Under the pieces are notes generated by a model. That model was not told where the DNA came from, ran no database searches, and was given only the letters and a program-made list of their open reading frames with translations. A stretch of DNA of 56,035 nt from assembly GCF_002864045.1 (NCBI RefSeq), contig NZ_PJPV01000135.1, positions 1 to 56,035 of the forward strand, in the 5' to 3' direction. Shown piece after piece: positions 8,758-16,564 of this stretch. The stretch is from Endozoicomonas acroporae. Its GTDB lineage: Bacteria; Pseudomonadota; Gammaproteobacteria; Pseudomonadales; Endozoicomonadaceae. Positions within the stretch are counted from its first letter, which is position 1. Every line of letters begins with the position of its first letter. A program made the position numbers and the translations under genes.

Positions 8758-10203
8758 ATGGCGAATTCCATCCAGTCACAACCACCTATTCAGCACACTT
8801 CCGTCGATGGTCCTGATCAATTATCGTTCGACGGTGCTTTCTGCACCACATCTGTAGCCGCCGAGACGTTCGATTCCCGGCACACCACCACCGCATATGA
8901 GCGCCTTCAACTGAATACTCTGGGGTATCCCAAGGAGGAGATTAATATTGGTGAGACGGCACTGCGTGAACGGAAAATTAAACCAACTCCGGTTGAAATT
9001 ATTCAGGAGCTTGCCAGCAAACGCGTTGATATAACCTCTGCATTTGACACCATCAAAGAGGCTATGGACAAGACTCTCGGCTTCCGTAATCAATCTCAAA
9101 TGGTCAAACAGGTCGCCAGGTTTGCCGAGTCACTGAAAAAAAGTCTGGACAAAAAAATTGACGAACACCTTACCTCTGCGTGGCCGGAGCAGCAAAAAGT
9201 GGCCGAGATTGTCAGCAATTGGCCAGAGTTTCTCAAGGAGTCGGCAACCTACATCCGTTATGGCTGGCCAGTTCTGGCTATTGGTTATGATCAACAGTTC
9301 TTATGTGACTTCGGGTCTGCCACAGGAGTCTGCACTCACTACCGTGAATCATACCCGGGTGCCCATCCGCGGATATTTCCTGGTCTTGCAAATCTTCCAT
9401 ATCATAGTTTCGATCCAAAGTACTATAAGAATTATTCTCCAGAGGACTATCAACGCCGTTTTGGTAAGTTTGCCCAACAAGTTCAGGAGTTTGTTAATAA
9501 CCCTCCGCCAGATTTTCCCAAAATCGATGAATGTTCATTCCTGGAGTATCCGGTCTTTTTCCGTTTGGTCAAGGATATCTGGCTTGACGCATTATCGACT
9601 AATAATACCGGAACCATGGAAAGGGTCAGTCATTTGATGGTGTCGTATACGAAGGTCTTACACAAAATGTCTGAATATCGTTCCAAACCCAAACACCACG
9701 ACTCTCTGGATGCCCAGTTAAGTAGCGCCCATTCTCATGAATTGGGATATGAGGATTTGTTAATTTTAGCCTTTCAGCTGGCTACGGCCCCTGATAAATG
9801 GGAGGAAAACTATAAAGATATTTTCCAGCAGTTGATCAGCCATGAACTTTCAAGTGAGGCAAGCGAGCTAATGAAAGGTTATGACCAATGGACGGAGGGT
9901 CCCGTTCAGCAAATGAAGGTCAGTCATTGGGCAGAGTCACTGTTGATTCCGAAGACCATCAAAACCTTGCACTTTCTGCAAGATATTATCAACTATATTA
10001 ATCAGCCACGTGAGGATTTAAGGGGTGGCCCTCGTTCGGTTGCGGATAGTTTCGAATGGAATGACAAAGACTACTTCGATGCAGATACCAGGCAGCTACT
10101 GAAACCCATCATTGCAAAAGACCTGGGGAATTTAGGTCCCCTGGAGGAAACTCAAAAGGTGCTTGATGGTTTTTTCAGCAACAAGGTCCCCAAGTTAGCA
10201 TAA
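8758..10203 (+). CDS. Orphan protein of 481 aa, function unknown
   Basis: The frame opens with ATG behind a good ribosome binding site (CAGGAG, 7 bases). No signal peptide or membrane segment is evident. The N-terminal 50 residues are Ser/Thr/Gln-rich and probably unstructured. The rest looks mixed helical, with distinctive aromatic-rich stretches (ATYIRYGWPVLAIGYDQQ and YHSFDPKYYKNYSPEDYQ). I recognise no family. The gene stands alone between inverted family 1 sequences (fragment at 8484, full copy starting 2 bases after the stop), which suggests acquisition or duplication together with these repeats. An effector role is possible but unproven. Confidence 0.75.
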   Translation: MANSIQSQPPIQHTSVDGPDQLSFDGAFCTTSVAAETFDSRHTTTAYERLQLNTLGYPKEEINIGETALRERKIKPTPVEIIQELASKRVDITSAFDTIKEAMDKTLGFRNQSQMVKQVARFAESLKKSLDKKIDEHLTSAWPEQQKVAEIVSNWPEFLKESATYIRYGWPVLAIGYDQQFLCDFGSATGVCTHYRESYPGAHPRIFPGLANLPYHSFDPKYYKNYSPEDYQRRFGKFAQQVQEFVNNPPPDFPKIDECSFLEYPVFFRLVKDIWLDALSTNNTGTMERVSHLMVSYTKVLHKMSEYRSKPKHHDSLDAQLSSAHSHELGYEDLLILAFQLATAPDKWEENYKDIFQQLISHELSSEASELMKGYDQWTEGPVQQMKVSHWAESLLIPKTIKTLHFLQDIINYINQPREDLRGGPRSVADSFEWNDKDYFDADTRQLLKPIIAKDLGNLGPLEETQKVLDGFFSNKVPKLA

Positions 10204-10204
10204 T

Positions 10205-10370
10205 TAAGTAGCTGGCCATATGGAATCATATATTTCTGGCTACTTGGGCAGGTGCTATGCGAGGCACAACGGAGGGAGCATAGCCGTAGCTATGTGACCG
10301 GAGTTGTAACGAAGCAGAGTGCCTGAACAAGGAGTCAGAAATATATGATTTCATATGGTTAGCTACTTAT
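10205..10370. repeat. Family 1 palindromic element, full copy A
   Basis: The left end begins TAAGTAGCTGGCCATATGG and the right end finishes CATATGGTTAGCTACTTA; about 31 of the terminal 34 bases are complementary. The interior includes CTATGCGAGGCACAACGGAG. Length 166 bases, with no coding capacity. It abuts the stop of the 481-residue orphan gene. If the outermost TA is the target site, the element ends in AGTAG/CTACT. Confidence 0.8.
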
Positions 10371-10458
10371 CCCGTTGCGTTCAGAAAGACCTGCACAAAA
10401 AAGGATCGAATTTACTGTAATGGTACCCCAATATTTTTAATGGGTTTTGGAATTGGAT

Positions 10459-10517
10459 AACCACGAAGGTCAAAAAGAGCACGGAGAAAGGAAATCTTTT
10501 CTTTGTGCTCTTCGTGA
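10459..10517. repeat. Family 3 palindrome (ACCACGAAGG type)
   Basis: An imperfect inverted repeat: ACCACGAAGGTCAAAAAGAG on the left and CTTTGTGCTCTTCGTGAAC on the right. It belongs to the same class as copies near 17994, 45661 and 46772. Confidence 0.6.
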
Positions 10518-10629
10518 ACGGTCCCGTCTTCGTTTGGTTAACTATTTCGATAGATAATTGTTGGCTTTGAACAAACCCGGAAAGCATTTGCTATTATGGA
10601 TTGGGTCTTAATTAGCATGGATCTTATTT

Positions 10630-10715
10630 ATGATTAGCTACAGAAAAAATAGCTACAGAAAAATAGCTACGAAAATAAATAGCTACGAAAATAAATAGCT
10701 AAGAAAATAAATAGC
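10630..10715. repeat. AT-rich tandem repeat upstream of the YgiW-like gene
   Basis: About five imperfect copies of a 15-17 base unit, AATAGCTACGAAAATAA or shorter variants. It lies 85-170 bases before the start of the downstream lipoprotein-like gene. Copy-number change could alter promoter spacing; this is inference. Confidence 0.7.
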
Positions 10716-10798
10716 GTTTTTAACAGGGTTAAATGGATATTGCATCATAATCCGGCACTGCCGAATAATCATATATGGATTGAATAGAGATAAGACTT

Positions 10799-11176
10799 AT
10801 GACGAAAGGAAAGTTAGCAGGAATAATCCTGTCAGGTTTTATTGCCTCGGCCTGCTCTCAGGAAACACGTTTTAATCTTGACCAGAGCGATACGTCCGAA
10901 AATCCCATGTATCACAAGCAAAGTGTTGAAGAAATTCTGAACACATCGGACGATGAAGAACTGGTTCGGATTTCCGGTGAAATTGTTAAGAAAATCAAAG
11001 GGAAAATATATCTGTTTCGTGGTGAAACCGGTGAGATTAAGGTACTTATTGATGATTCAGCCCTGCCCGATCAAGAGGTTAAGCTGAACTCTCCCACCAT
11101 TATTAAAGGTGAGGTGGATAATCCACCCGACAGAGCCCCCAGGGTTGAGGTGGATGCTATTCATTATGTCTTTTGA
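10799..11176 (+). CDS. YgiW/YdeI-family OB-fold stress protein
   Basis: A 125-residue exported protein. The N-terminus is a signal sequence (KLAGIILSGFIASAC) followed by a cysteine, so it is possibly a lipoprotein although the lipobox (ASAC) is not ideal. Residues 40-125 match the bacterial OB-fold (BOF) family of E. coli YgiW/YdeI: a VEEIL helix, VRISGEIVKKIKGKIYLF, then a strand pattern ending TIIKGEVDNPPDRAPRVEVD. Relatives are periplasmic proteins linked to peroxide, acid or cationic peptide stress. It stands alone, convergent with cysQ. Confidence 0.8.
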   Translation: MTKGKLAGIILSGFIASACSQETRFNLDQSDTSENPMYHKQSVEEILNTSDDEELVRISGEIVKKIKGKIYLFRGETGEIKVLIDDSALPDQEVKLNSPTIIKGEVDNPPDRAPRVEVDAIHYVF

Positions 11177-11202
11177 TAGCTATCTGCCGCTCATACAGTC
11201 CC

Positions 11203-12027
11203 TCAGGAACGCGGCGGCCAGAAATTATTCCATTGAATCGTTTTATCAGCCAGTACGAGAAAGTCTGGATTAATCAGGCTTTCTTTCAGGTTATAACTGA
11301 ACCGCTGGCCATCCGGATTAAGAAACAATCCGCCTGACCCTTCAACAACCGCCTGAACAGCCCCGGTATCCCATTCCGATGTAGGGCCAAGTCTGGGATA
11401 GATGTCAGCCTGACCCTCAGCAATCAGGCAGCTTTTTAATGCACTGCCAACTTTCCTGGATATAAGGCCCGGATACACAGCTTTCAGTGCGTTAAGGTAG
11501 TGACTGGCCTGTTCTGTGCCATAACTGCGGCTGCCAAGAACGATGACTTCCTTCTCCGGAGCGAACTTTCTGGGGCGGATTTCATTGGCAACACCATCGT
11601 TAACCTGCTTCCACGCGCCCAGACTTTTACCTCCCCAGTAAGTGGTATCCGTCGCCGGAATATGCACGATGCCAAGGAGCGGGTAGTTATTCTCAATCAG
11701 GGCAATATTGACTGAGAATTCACCATTGCGGTTAATAAACTCTTTGGTTCCATCCAGAGGGTCAATCAGCCAGTAACGATGCCAGTTTCTTCTTTCCTGC
11801 CAGGAGGGATGGTCAGACTCTTCAGAAAGCAGAGGGTATGTAACCGGTAAACCTTCCAGGCCATTAACGATGACTGCATTGGCCGCCAGATCAGCTTTGG
11901 TGACAGGCGTAGTATCCGCCTTGGTTTGTACCCCAAGATCATCCTGCTGATAGACGGCGAGAATACCTTTTCCTGCCTCTCTGGCAATGTGTACTAACTC
12001 AGGAATTAAAGACTCAGAATCGTTCAT
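11203..12027 (-). CDS. cysQ: 3'(2'),5'-bisphosphate nucleotidase CysQ
   Basis: A member of the inositol monophosphatase superfamily that hydrolyses PAP (adenosine 3',5'-bisphosphate) to AMP, recycling the by-product of sulfate assimilation. Metal-binding motifs are clear: LLSEESD, the signature DPLDGTKEFINRNGEF and, near the C-terminus, EWDTGAVQAVVEGSGG. Length about 274 residues, as in the family (E. coli 246), with a short C-terminal extension. The ATG at 12027 is used here; a GTG three codons upstream is equally possible, and neither has a strong ribosome binding site. A copy of its 3' end occurs at 8541-8636. Confidence 0.92.
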   Translation of the reverse strand: MNDSESLIPELVHIAREAGKGILAVYQQDDLGVQTKADTTPVTKADLAANAVIVNGLEGLPVTYPLLSEESDHPSWQERRNWHRYWLIDPLDGTKEFINRNGEFSVNIALIENNYPLLGIVHIPATDTTYWGGKSLGAWKQVNDGVANEIRPRKFAPEKEVIVLGSRSYGTEQASHYLNALKAVYPGLISRKVGSALKSCLIAEGQADIYPRLGPTSEWDTGAVQAVVEGSGGLFLNPDGQRFSYNLKESLINPDFLVLADKTIQWNNFWPPRS

Positions 12028-12250
12028 ATCTCGCACTCTGGCAAAGGTGGATCAGGCCCAGTTGGCCTGAGTTGGCCGGTTTTATCAACCCAGTCACCCG
12101 GCTTGAAATTGTTCGCGCACCATAAACAGGGCTGCGATCACTCTTGCTTCCGTATAGTCCGGTCGGGCACACAGCGTCATTAGCTGATCAAATGAAAACG
12201 TCTCATCTAATGACTTTTTTCCCTTGTGACTTTTTCCCTTGAAGTCTAAG

Positions 12251-12267
12251 TAAGTAGTTAACCAAAT
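12251..12267. repeat. Family 1 terminus, solitary
   Basis: TAAGTAGTTAACCAAAT is identical to the left end of the family 1 copies at 16565 and 52180, without a matching partner nearby. It lies 52 bases upstream of the start used for the RING-like gene. Confidence 0.55.
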
Positions 12268-12319
12268 ATTATTATCCGATGTTCTATTGAAAAAAATCCT
12301 TTTATGGTTCGGCTTTGAT

Positions 12320-13066
12320 ATGAATAGTGCTAACGGTGTTAAATGTGCAATATGTTATGACTCAATATGTTGTGACTCAACAAAATACAAAAGCATCGAG
12401 CTAATATGCGGACATGCTTTTGGTAAATCATGCATGCGGAAATGGGTGGAAAGTTCCAACCAAAAAAAATGCCCTATCTGTACAAATCAATTAACTGATA
12501 ACAAGTTAAAAGAGATAAAAAATATCCCATTGCAGGAGCGTGTGGTCATTATTTCGGAAAAAACGATTATACTTACTCGCCGAACTATTTTGGAGTTCGC
12601 CCCCGCGTTTGCTCTCTGGGGTGCTTTCTTAGTGGCTGCTTTATGGGCTGCAGTCGGGGCTGATGACGGGGCTGTTGCCGGGGTTGTCTTGATTACTCTC
12701 CCGACCGCCTCGATTACTGCCGGGGCTGTTGCCGGGGCTGTCGCAGCTGCTGCCGGGGTTGCCAGGAATATCGGGACTGCTGCCGGCGCTGCTGTCGGCG
12801 CTGCTGTTGGCGCTGCTGTCGTGATTGGCGGGCTTGCTGTCGCTGCTGTCGGGGTTGTCGGGGCTGCTTCCGGGGGTATCGGGGATGCATGTGTGGTCGG
12901 TGCTGCCTCCGGGGTTGTCGGGGCTGCTGCCGGGTGTATCAGGGATGCATGTGTTGTCGGGGCTGCTGCCGGGGGTATCATCGGTGCTGCTTCCGGGGGG
13001 TTTGTCGGGGGGGGGGCGGCTGATTTCGTATATTGCCAACAGGAATGGAATCCAGTAGTTGTGTGA
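12320..13066 (+). CDS. RING-finger-like protein with Ala/Gly-rich repeat tail
   Basis: About 248 residues. From the ATG at 12320 the N-terminus has cysteine/histidine spacing of a eukaryotic RING finger: C9-x2-C12-x17-C30-x-H32-x2-G35-x2-C38-x12-C51-x2-C54, with CPIC at the end and a Trp after the second C/H cluster (MRKWVESS), as in E2-binding RING domains. The fifth ligand, normally Cys or His, is Gly35, so the second zinc site may be incomplete. The C-terminal half (about 100-235) is a hydrophobic low-complexity run of GAA/VVG/ASGG units resembling glycine zippers; it could be membrane-associated. RING proteins are ubiquitin E3 ligases in eukaryotes, and bacterial examples are usually effectors; function here is inference. 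An in-frame TTG start exists at 12287. No clear ribosome binding site. Confidence 0.65.
   Translation: MNSANGVKCAICYDSICCDSTKYKSIELICGHAFGKSCMRKWVESSNQKKCPICTNQLTDNKLKEIKNIPLQERVVIISEKTIILTRRTILEFAPAFALWGAFLVAALWAAVGADDGAVAGVVLITLPTASITAGAVAGAVAAAAGVARNIGTAAGAAVGAAVGAAVVIGGLAVAAVGVVGAASGGIGDACVVGAASGVVGAAAGCIRDACVVGAAAGGIIGAASGGFVGGGAADFVYCQQEWNPVVV
12640..13016 (+). repeat. GC-rich low-complexity repeats, ends in a run of ten G
   Basis: Degenerate repeats of GGGGCTGCTGCCGGGG type encode the Ala/Gly-rich tail. A longer unit with GATGCATGTGT occurs twice (near 12884 and 12944). The run of ten G at 13007-13016 lies in the last part of the gene and could slip, changing the C-terminus. Confidence 0.65.
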
Positions 13067-13224
13067 AAAAATTCCTTCAGGGTGAAAGGTATCCCGTTAG
13101 AGCAAATGGCAAAGTTCTCTAGCTGAACAATTCCTCCGCCCCCGAAAGTAAGAGGACTGGCTACTCGGGAGTTTCCAGTACCTACAATGCAGTTGAGGAT
13201 TTCCGGGAACTGTTTATTTCCTGG

Positions 13225-13398
13225 GAGCCTGTCGGACTTAAGCGTCCGTCTAGGCGACCCCGTAGCGAGGATTGCGAGAAATTGAGGATAAAAATTTCTG
13301 CTTCTGAGGAGAATAGCGGGGCTATTTGACGAAGAAGCAGGAATTTTTAGACCAATTTATCGCAACCGCAGTAGGACAGTCTTAAGTCCGACAGGCTC
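13225..13398. repeat. Family 2 palindromic element, copy 2
   Basis: Perfect 18-base terminal inverted repeats GAGCCTGTCGGACTTAAG (13225-13242) and CTTAAGTCCGACAGGCTC (13381-13398). The interior contains the family core AATAGCGGGGCTATT. It ends 14 bases before the hslR start, so it forms most of that gene's upstream region. Confidence 0.85.
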
Positions 13399-13412
13399 CA
13401 AGGGGGGACCGA

Positions 13413-13802
13413 ATGAGTAATAGTGAAAAGATCAGACTTGATAAATGGTTATGGGCAGCACGCTTTTATAAGACCCGCAGTATTGCCAAAGAAGCCATAG
13501 ATGGTGGCAAAGTGCACTTGAATGGTCAGCGGTGCAAGCCAGGCAAAGAGCCCCGGGTGGGTGATGTGATAAAACTTCGTGCTGGCTGGGATGAGCGCAT
13601 TGTTATCGTTAAGCAGCTCAACGATAAGCGGCAGAAGGCCGAGCTGGCCCAGCAGCTTTATGAAGAAACGCCTGAGAGCCTTCAGGCCCGGGAAGAGGCC
13701 GCCGCGAATCGAAAAGCCTTGCGAGGTGCCATACCCAGACCTGATCACCGTCCGGATAAAAAGCAGCGTCGTGAGATCCTGAAGCACAAGGCGGATTACT
13801 GA
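13413..13802 (+). CDS. hslR: Ribosome-associated heat shock protein Hsp15
   Basis: 129 residues with an N-terminal S4 RNA-binding domain (KIRLDKWLWAARFYKTRS, then GGKVHLNGQRCKPGKEPRVG). The basic C-terminal tail ends RRDH-like (RPDKKQRREILKHK), as in E. coli HslR (133 aa). The family binds free 50S subunits carrying stalled nascent peptidyl-tRNA and returns them to translation. GGGGGGA lies just before the ATG. The stop overlaps the convergent pdxA-like gene by seven bases. A family 2 element directly upstream may affect or supply its promoter. Confidence 0.93.
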   Translation: MSNSEKIRLDKWLWAARFYKTRSIAKEAIDGGKVHLNGQRCKPGKEPRVGDVIKLRAGWDERIVIVKQLNDKRQKAELAQQLYEETPESLQAREEAAANRKALRGAIPRPDHRPDKKQRREILKHKADY

Positions 13803-14797
13803 TTCCGGTGGTTTCCATCGGTATATTGTATGGCGACTTTGATCGCTTCCGTCAGGCTGACTTCGCTGGCCTGACCGGTACCGGCGATATCATAGGCGGT
13901 TCCGTGATCCACCGAGGTTCTCAAAAAGGGCAGGCCACAGGTAATGGAAACCGTACGTTGAAAGTCCACCATCTTGGTGGCGATATGGCCCTGGTCATGA
14001 TACATGGACAGCACCCCATCATAATCGCCGTTAAGTGCCTGATGGAAAACGGAATCAGCGGGAATGGGGCCAGTGATATTCCACCCTTCCTTCCTGGCCC
14101 GCATCACCGCAGGCTCAATGGCACAGACTTCTTCATCTCCAAACAGCCCGTTCTCGCCACAGTGGGGGTTCAAGCCGGCCACAGCCAGCGATGGCGAAGG
14201 GATGTCCAGGGACTTGAGAATCTGGTAAGACTTGACAATGCCCTTGAAAACCCTGTCTTCAACAATGGCATCACAGGCCTGCCTGAGCGACAGATGGCGG
14301 GTAAGAAAGAAAACCCTGAGCCCGGCAACCTGGAAGAGCGTAATAGGGTCATGGGTGTGAGTCAGTGATGCCAGTATTTCCGTATGGCCAATATGAGGAA
14401 TCTTGGCCGCTTTGAGCGACAGCTTATTGATGGGTGGGGTAACGATGGCACTTTTATTATGCTGTTGAACATAGTGAACCGCCTGCTCAATAAACTGGTA
14501 TGCTGCCGCGCCGGATGCCGCTGAGATTTTCCCGAACATAATGTTGTCGATATTTGTGATCGGGCAGTCAAGCAGGTTGATTTGTCCGGGCTGATGCAAG
14601 TCAGGAGTCGTTTGTTGAAGCAACCGGAAGCTGACCTTCTTCCTGCACAGGCTGGCGGCCTGTTCCAGCCATCGAACATCCCCCATCACCACTGGCCGAC
14701 AGGTGCTGGCAAGCTCCGGGGCACATAGTGACTTGATAATGATTTCTGCGCCGATACCGGCTGGGTCACCCATGGGGATACAGATCAGGGGAGGCAT
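13796..14797 (-). CDS. pdxA: PdxA-type dehydrogenase (4-phosphohydroxy-threonine or phospho-threonate)
   Basis: About 333 residues, the normal PdxA length. Motifs seen: the N-terminal IPMGDPAGIGAEI; TPPINKLSLKAAKIPHIGHTE, with a metal-binding His; GLNPHCGENGLFG; MYHDQGHIATKM; and the C-terminal TSVDHGTAYDIAGTG. PdxA makes the 3-amino-2-oxopropyl phosphate used in pyridoxal phosphate synthesis. The GHIA loop after YHDQ looks more like the PdxA2 branch, which oxidises 4-phospho-D-threonate/erythronate, so the pathway is uncertain. No DUF1537 kinase lies nearby. The start is set at the ATG near the family N-terminus; an in-frame TTG lies 11 codons upstream. Convergent with hslR. Confidence 0.85.
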   Translation of the reverse strand: MPPLICIPMGDPAGIGAEIIIKSLCAPELASTCRPVVMGDVRWLEQAASLCRKKVSFRLLQQTTPDLHQPGQINLLDCPITNIDNIMFGKISAASGAAAYQFIEQAVHYVQQHNKSAIVTPPINKLSLKAAKIPHIGHTEILASLTHTHDPITLFQVAGLRVFFLTRHLSLRQACDAIVEDRVFKGIVKSYQILKSLDIPSPSLAVAGLNPHCGENGLFGDEEVCAIEPAVMRARKEGWNITGPIPADSVFHQALNGDYDGVLSMYHDQGHIATKMVDFQRTVSITCGLPFLRTSVDHGTAYDIAGTGQASEVSLTEAIKVAIQYTDGNHRNQ

Positions 14798-15155
14798 TTC
14801 GGCTATCGGCCACACCGGGACCGTCTGCAAGGCTGGAGACTCATATCAGCTTAGCAGTAATGTTGAGTGCCACAAGACTTCATTTCTGAGTAGTAAATAG
14901 GCCCTGGTGAAACTGATGACAGGGAAAAGCTCGTAGTTGACGTCTATCCGCTTACACAGTTCCGGGTGCTTGCTTTACAACCAGGCACAAGTACTGTCCG
15001 AAACCGTACTGCTCAAGGCTGCCTCACTCTACACCACCATTCCGTCAGGTAGGACAATGGCATCGGTTCTTTGTTGCTGCCGCCAAATGGAAGGGAACTT
15101 TTACAAGAGGAATTGATCTTAAGCTATAGGTCAATTATCCGAATTCAATAATTTA
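14798..15155. other. Intergenic region, no gene recognised
   Basis: 358 bases between two divergently transcribed genes. No open frame of note, RNA gene or family 1-3 repeat is visible. It should hold the promoters of the PdxA-like gene and the repeat protein gene. Confidence 0.4.
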
Positions 15156-16532
15156 ATGCATAGTCCTATTTCTTATGTTCAATTACAGGCAGATTCTGAT
15201 CGATTTTCTTCTGTTCAGGATATCACTTTCTCTGAATCTGCTGCATCAGGGCAGGTCTTCTTCCGTGGTGTTGCAGAAGTAGACTCTTTTCCATATCCCA
15301 TGTGTACTGATGAGATGTCTGAAAATCACTTTCAGCGGCCAACGGTGCCTTTTCATAATCCATTTCTTAATCCCCATTTTAAAAAAAGGTCGGTAGTAAT
15401 CGTAGTCAGCCATGCTACAAAAGATCATCCAGTTCACTTACCAGCCAGGACAGACGCCTGGAATGGTACACCTGCCCCTAGATATATTCCGGATAATGAA
15501 CGTTTTTCGATCCAGTCAATTTTAGGTTTAGGTCAATCATCCCAGCCAGGCTCATCGGCGCACTCTTTTCATCATAACGAAAACCAAACTCAGACCTCCG
15601 CAGAGTATGAAATGGAGTCATCAGACAATATAGCCGGGTCAAGTGGTAAGAATCCTGACGAAAGTTACTCATTACTAATTGAACGTCAAAGTAATCGCGA
15701 CCAGAATGACCCCGCTTACATAAAACGCCTCAGGCCGCGTCAAGGGAAGCACAACCCGGTTGATCCCGATTACGTAAAACGCCTCAGGCCGCGTCAAGGG
15801 AAGCGCTACCCGGTTGATCCCGATTACGTAAAACGCCTCAGGCCGCGTCAAGGGAAGCACAACCCGGTTGATCCCGATTACGTAAAACGCCTCAGGCTGC
15901 GTCAAGGGAAGTGCTACCAGAGTAGTCCCGTACACGCACAGCGCGAAAGGGAGCGCAAAAAGGAACTTCGCAAAGATCCCGTAAACGGTGATCACCGGAG
16001 GATGTACCATAGGGAATACTACAGGAATAATCCCGCTTACGCAGAACGCAAAAAGATTCGTCGAAGGGAGCGCTACCAGAATGATCCCGCGTTCGCACAG
16101 CGTGAAAGGGAGCGCTCAAGGAAGAACAAAAGGGTACTTCGCAATAACCCTGCTTTAATACAACGTGAAAGGGAGCGCGAAAGGGAGCGTTACCATAATG
16201 ATCCGGTTTACGCAGAACGCAAGAAGGCTCGTCAAAGGGAGCGCTACCAGAATGATCCCGCTTTCGCACAGCGCGAAAGGGAGCGCGTAAGGGAGTGCGT
16301 AAGGGCGCTTCGCAAAGACCCTGCTTACGCCCAGCGCGAAAGGGAGCGCGAAAGGGAGCGCGAAAGGGAGCGCGTAAGGGAGCGCAGAAAGGAGCTTTGC
16401 AAAGATCCCGCTTACGTTGAACAACAAAGGGATTACCAAAGGGAATACCAAAGAAGGCGCCGCCTTAGAGAGTCTTGCAAAGACCCCGCTAAAGCAGGCC
16501 GAATAAGGCAGTGCTCTCAGGGTAGACATTAA
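15156..16532 (+). CDS. Arginine-rich tandem-repeat protein, paralogue 1 (458 aa)
   Basis: Two parts. The N-terminal ~175 residues are acidic/mixed and share a block with the protein at 28747: SGQVFFR, HFQRPTVPFHN, RSVVIVVS, then the motif IPDNERFSIQSILGLG. The C-terminal ~280 residues are repeats. First come four copies of an 18-residue unit ending VKRLRPRQGK. Then come about ten degenerate 15-20 residue units built on ERYQNDPAFAQRERER, with NDP-aromatic-A as the constant core. Predicted pI is extremely high; the units look like long charged helices interrupted at Pro. There is no signal peptide, and I know no family. Nucleic acid binding, surface charge masking or an effector role are all possible. 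Family 1 copy B begins 32 bases after the stop. Confidence 0.75.
   Translation: MHSPISYVQLQADSDRFSSVQDITFSESAASGQVFFRGVAEVDSFPYPMCTDEMSENHFQRPTVPFHNPFLNPHFKKRSVVIVVSHATKDHPVHLPARTDAWNGTPAPRYIPDNERFSIQSILGLGQSSQPGSSAHSFHHNENQTQTSAEYEMESSDNIAGSSGKNPDESYSLLIERQSNRDQNDPAYIKRLRPRQGKHNPVDPDYVKRLRPRQGKRYPVDPDYVKRLRPRQGKHNPVDPDYVKRLRLRQGKCYQSSPVHAQRERERKKELRKDPVNGDHRRMYHREYYRNNPAYAERKKIRRRERYQNDPAFAQRERERSRKNKRVLRNNPALIQRERERERERYHNDPVYAERKKARQRERYQNDPAFAQRERERVRECVRALRKDPAYAQRERERERERERERVRERRKELCKDPAYVEQQRDYQREYQRRRRLRESCKDPAKAGRIRQCSQGRH
15702..15911 (+). repeat. 54-base tandem repeat in paralogue 1
   Basis: Three nearly identical 54-base units (15750-15803, 15804-15857, 15858-15911), preceded by a shorter related unit from 15702. 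They encode PVDPDYVKRLRPRQGK with few substitutions. The near-identity at DNA level indicates recent expansion or correction. Confidence 0.85.
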
Positions 16533-16564
16533 GGAATTCATGGCAGAATGGGTGTTGGCGCTGT

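Noticed and set aside
10381..10587. 68-codon minus-strand frame
   Set aside because: It runs across a family 3 palindrome and the repeated TTTGAACAAACCCGG sequence; repeat-derived, not a gene.
12487..13039. Minus-strand open frames rich in Pro/Ser/Asp (PDNPGSS repeats) opposite the RING-like gene
   Set aside because: They mirror the GC-rich repeats of the plus-strand gene; there is no start context, no ribosome binding site and no independent domain.
15702..15911. Regularly spaced repeats considered as a CRISPR array
   Set aside because: Units are contiguous 54-base tandem copies without unique spacers and lie in a coding frame.
15675..16541. Minus-strand repeat frames (LPFALPFALPFAL, RDHSGSAPFD types) opposite the arginine-rich gene; similar plus-strand frames at 28713-29046
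   Set aside because: Shadows of the tandem repeats. The sense frames share a conserved non-repetitive N-terminal block, which identifies the real coding strand.
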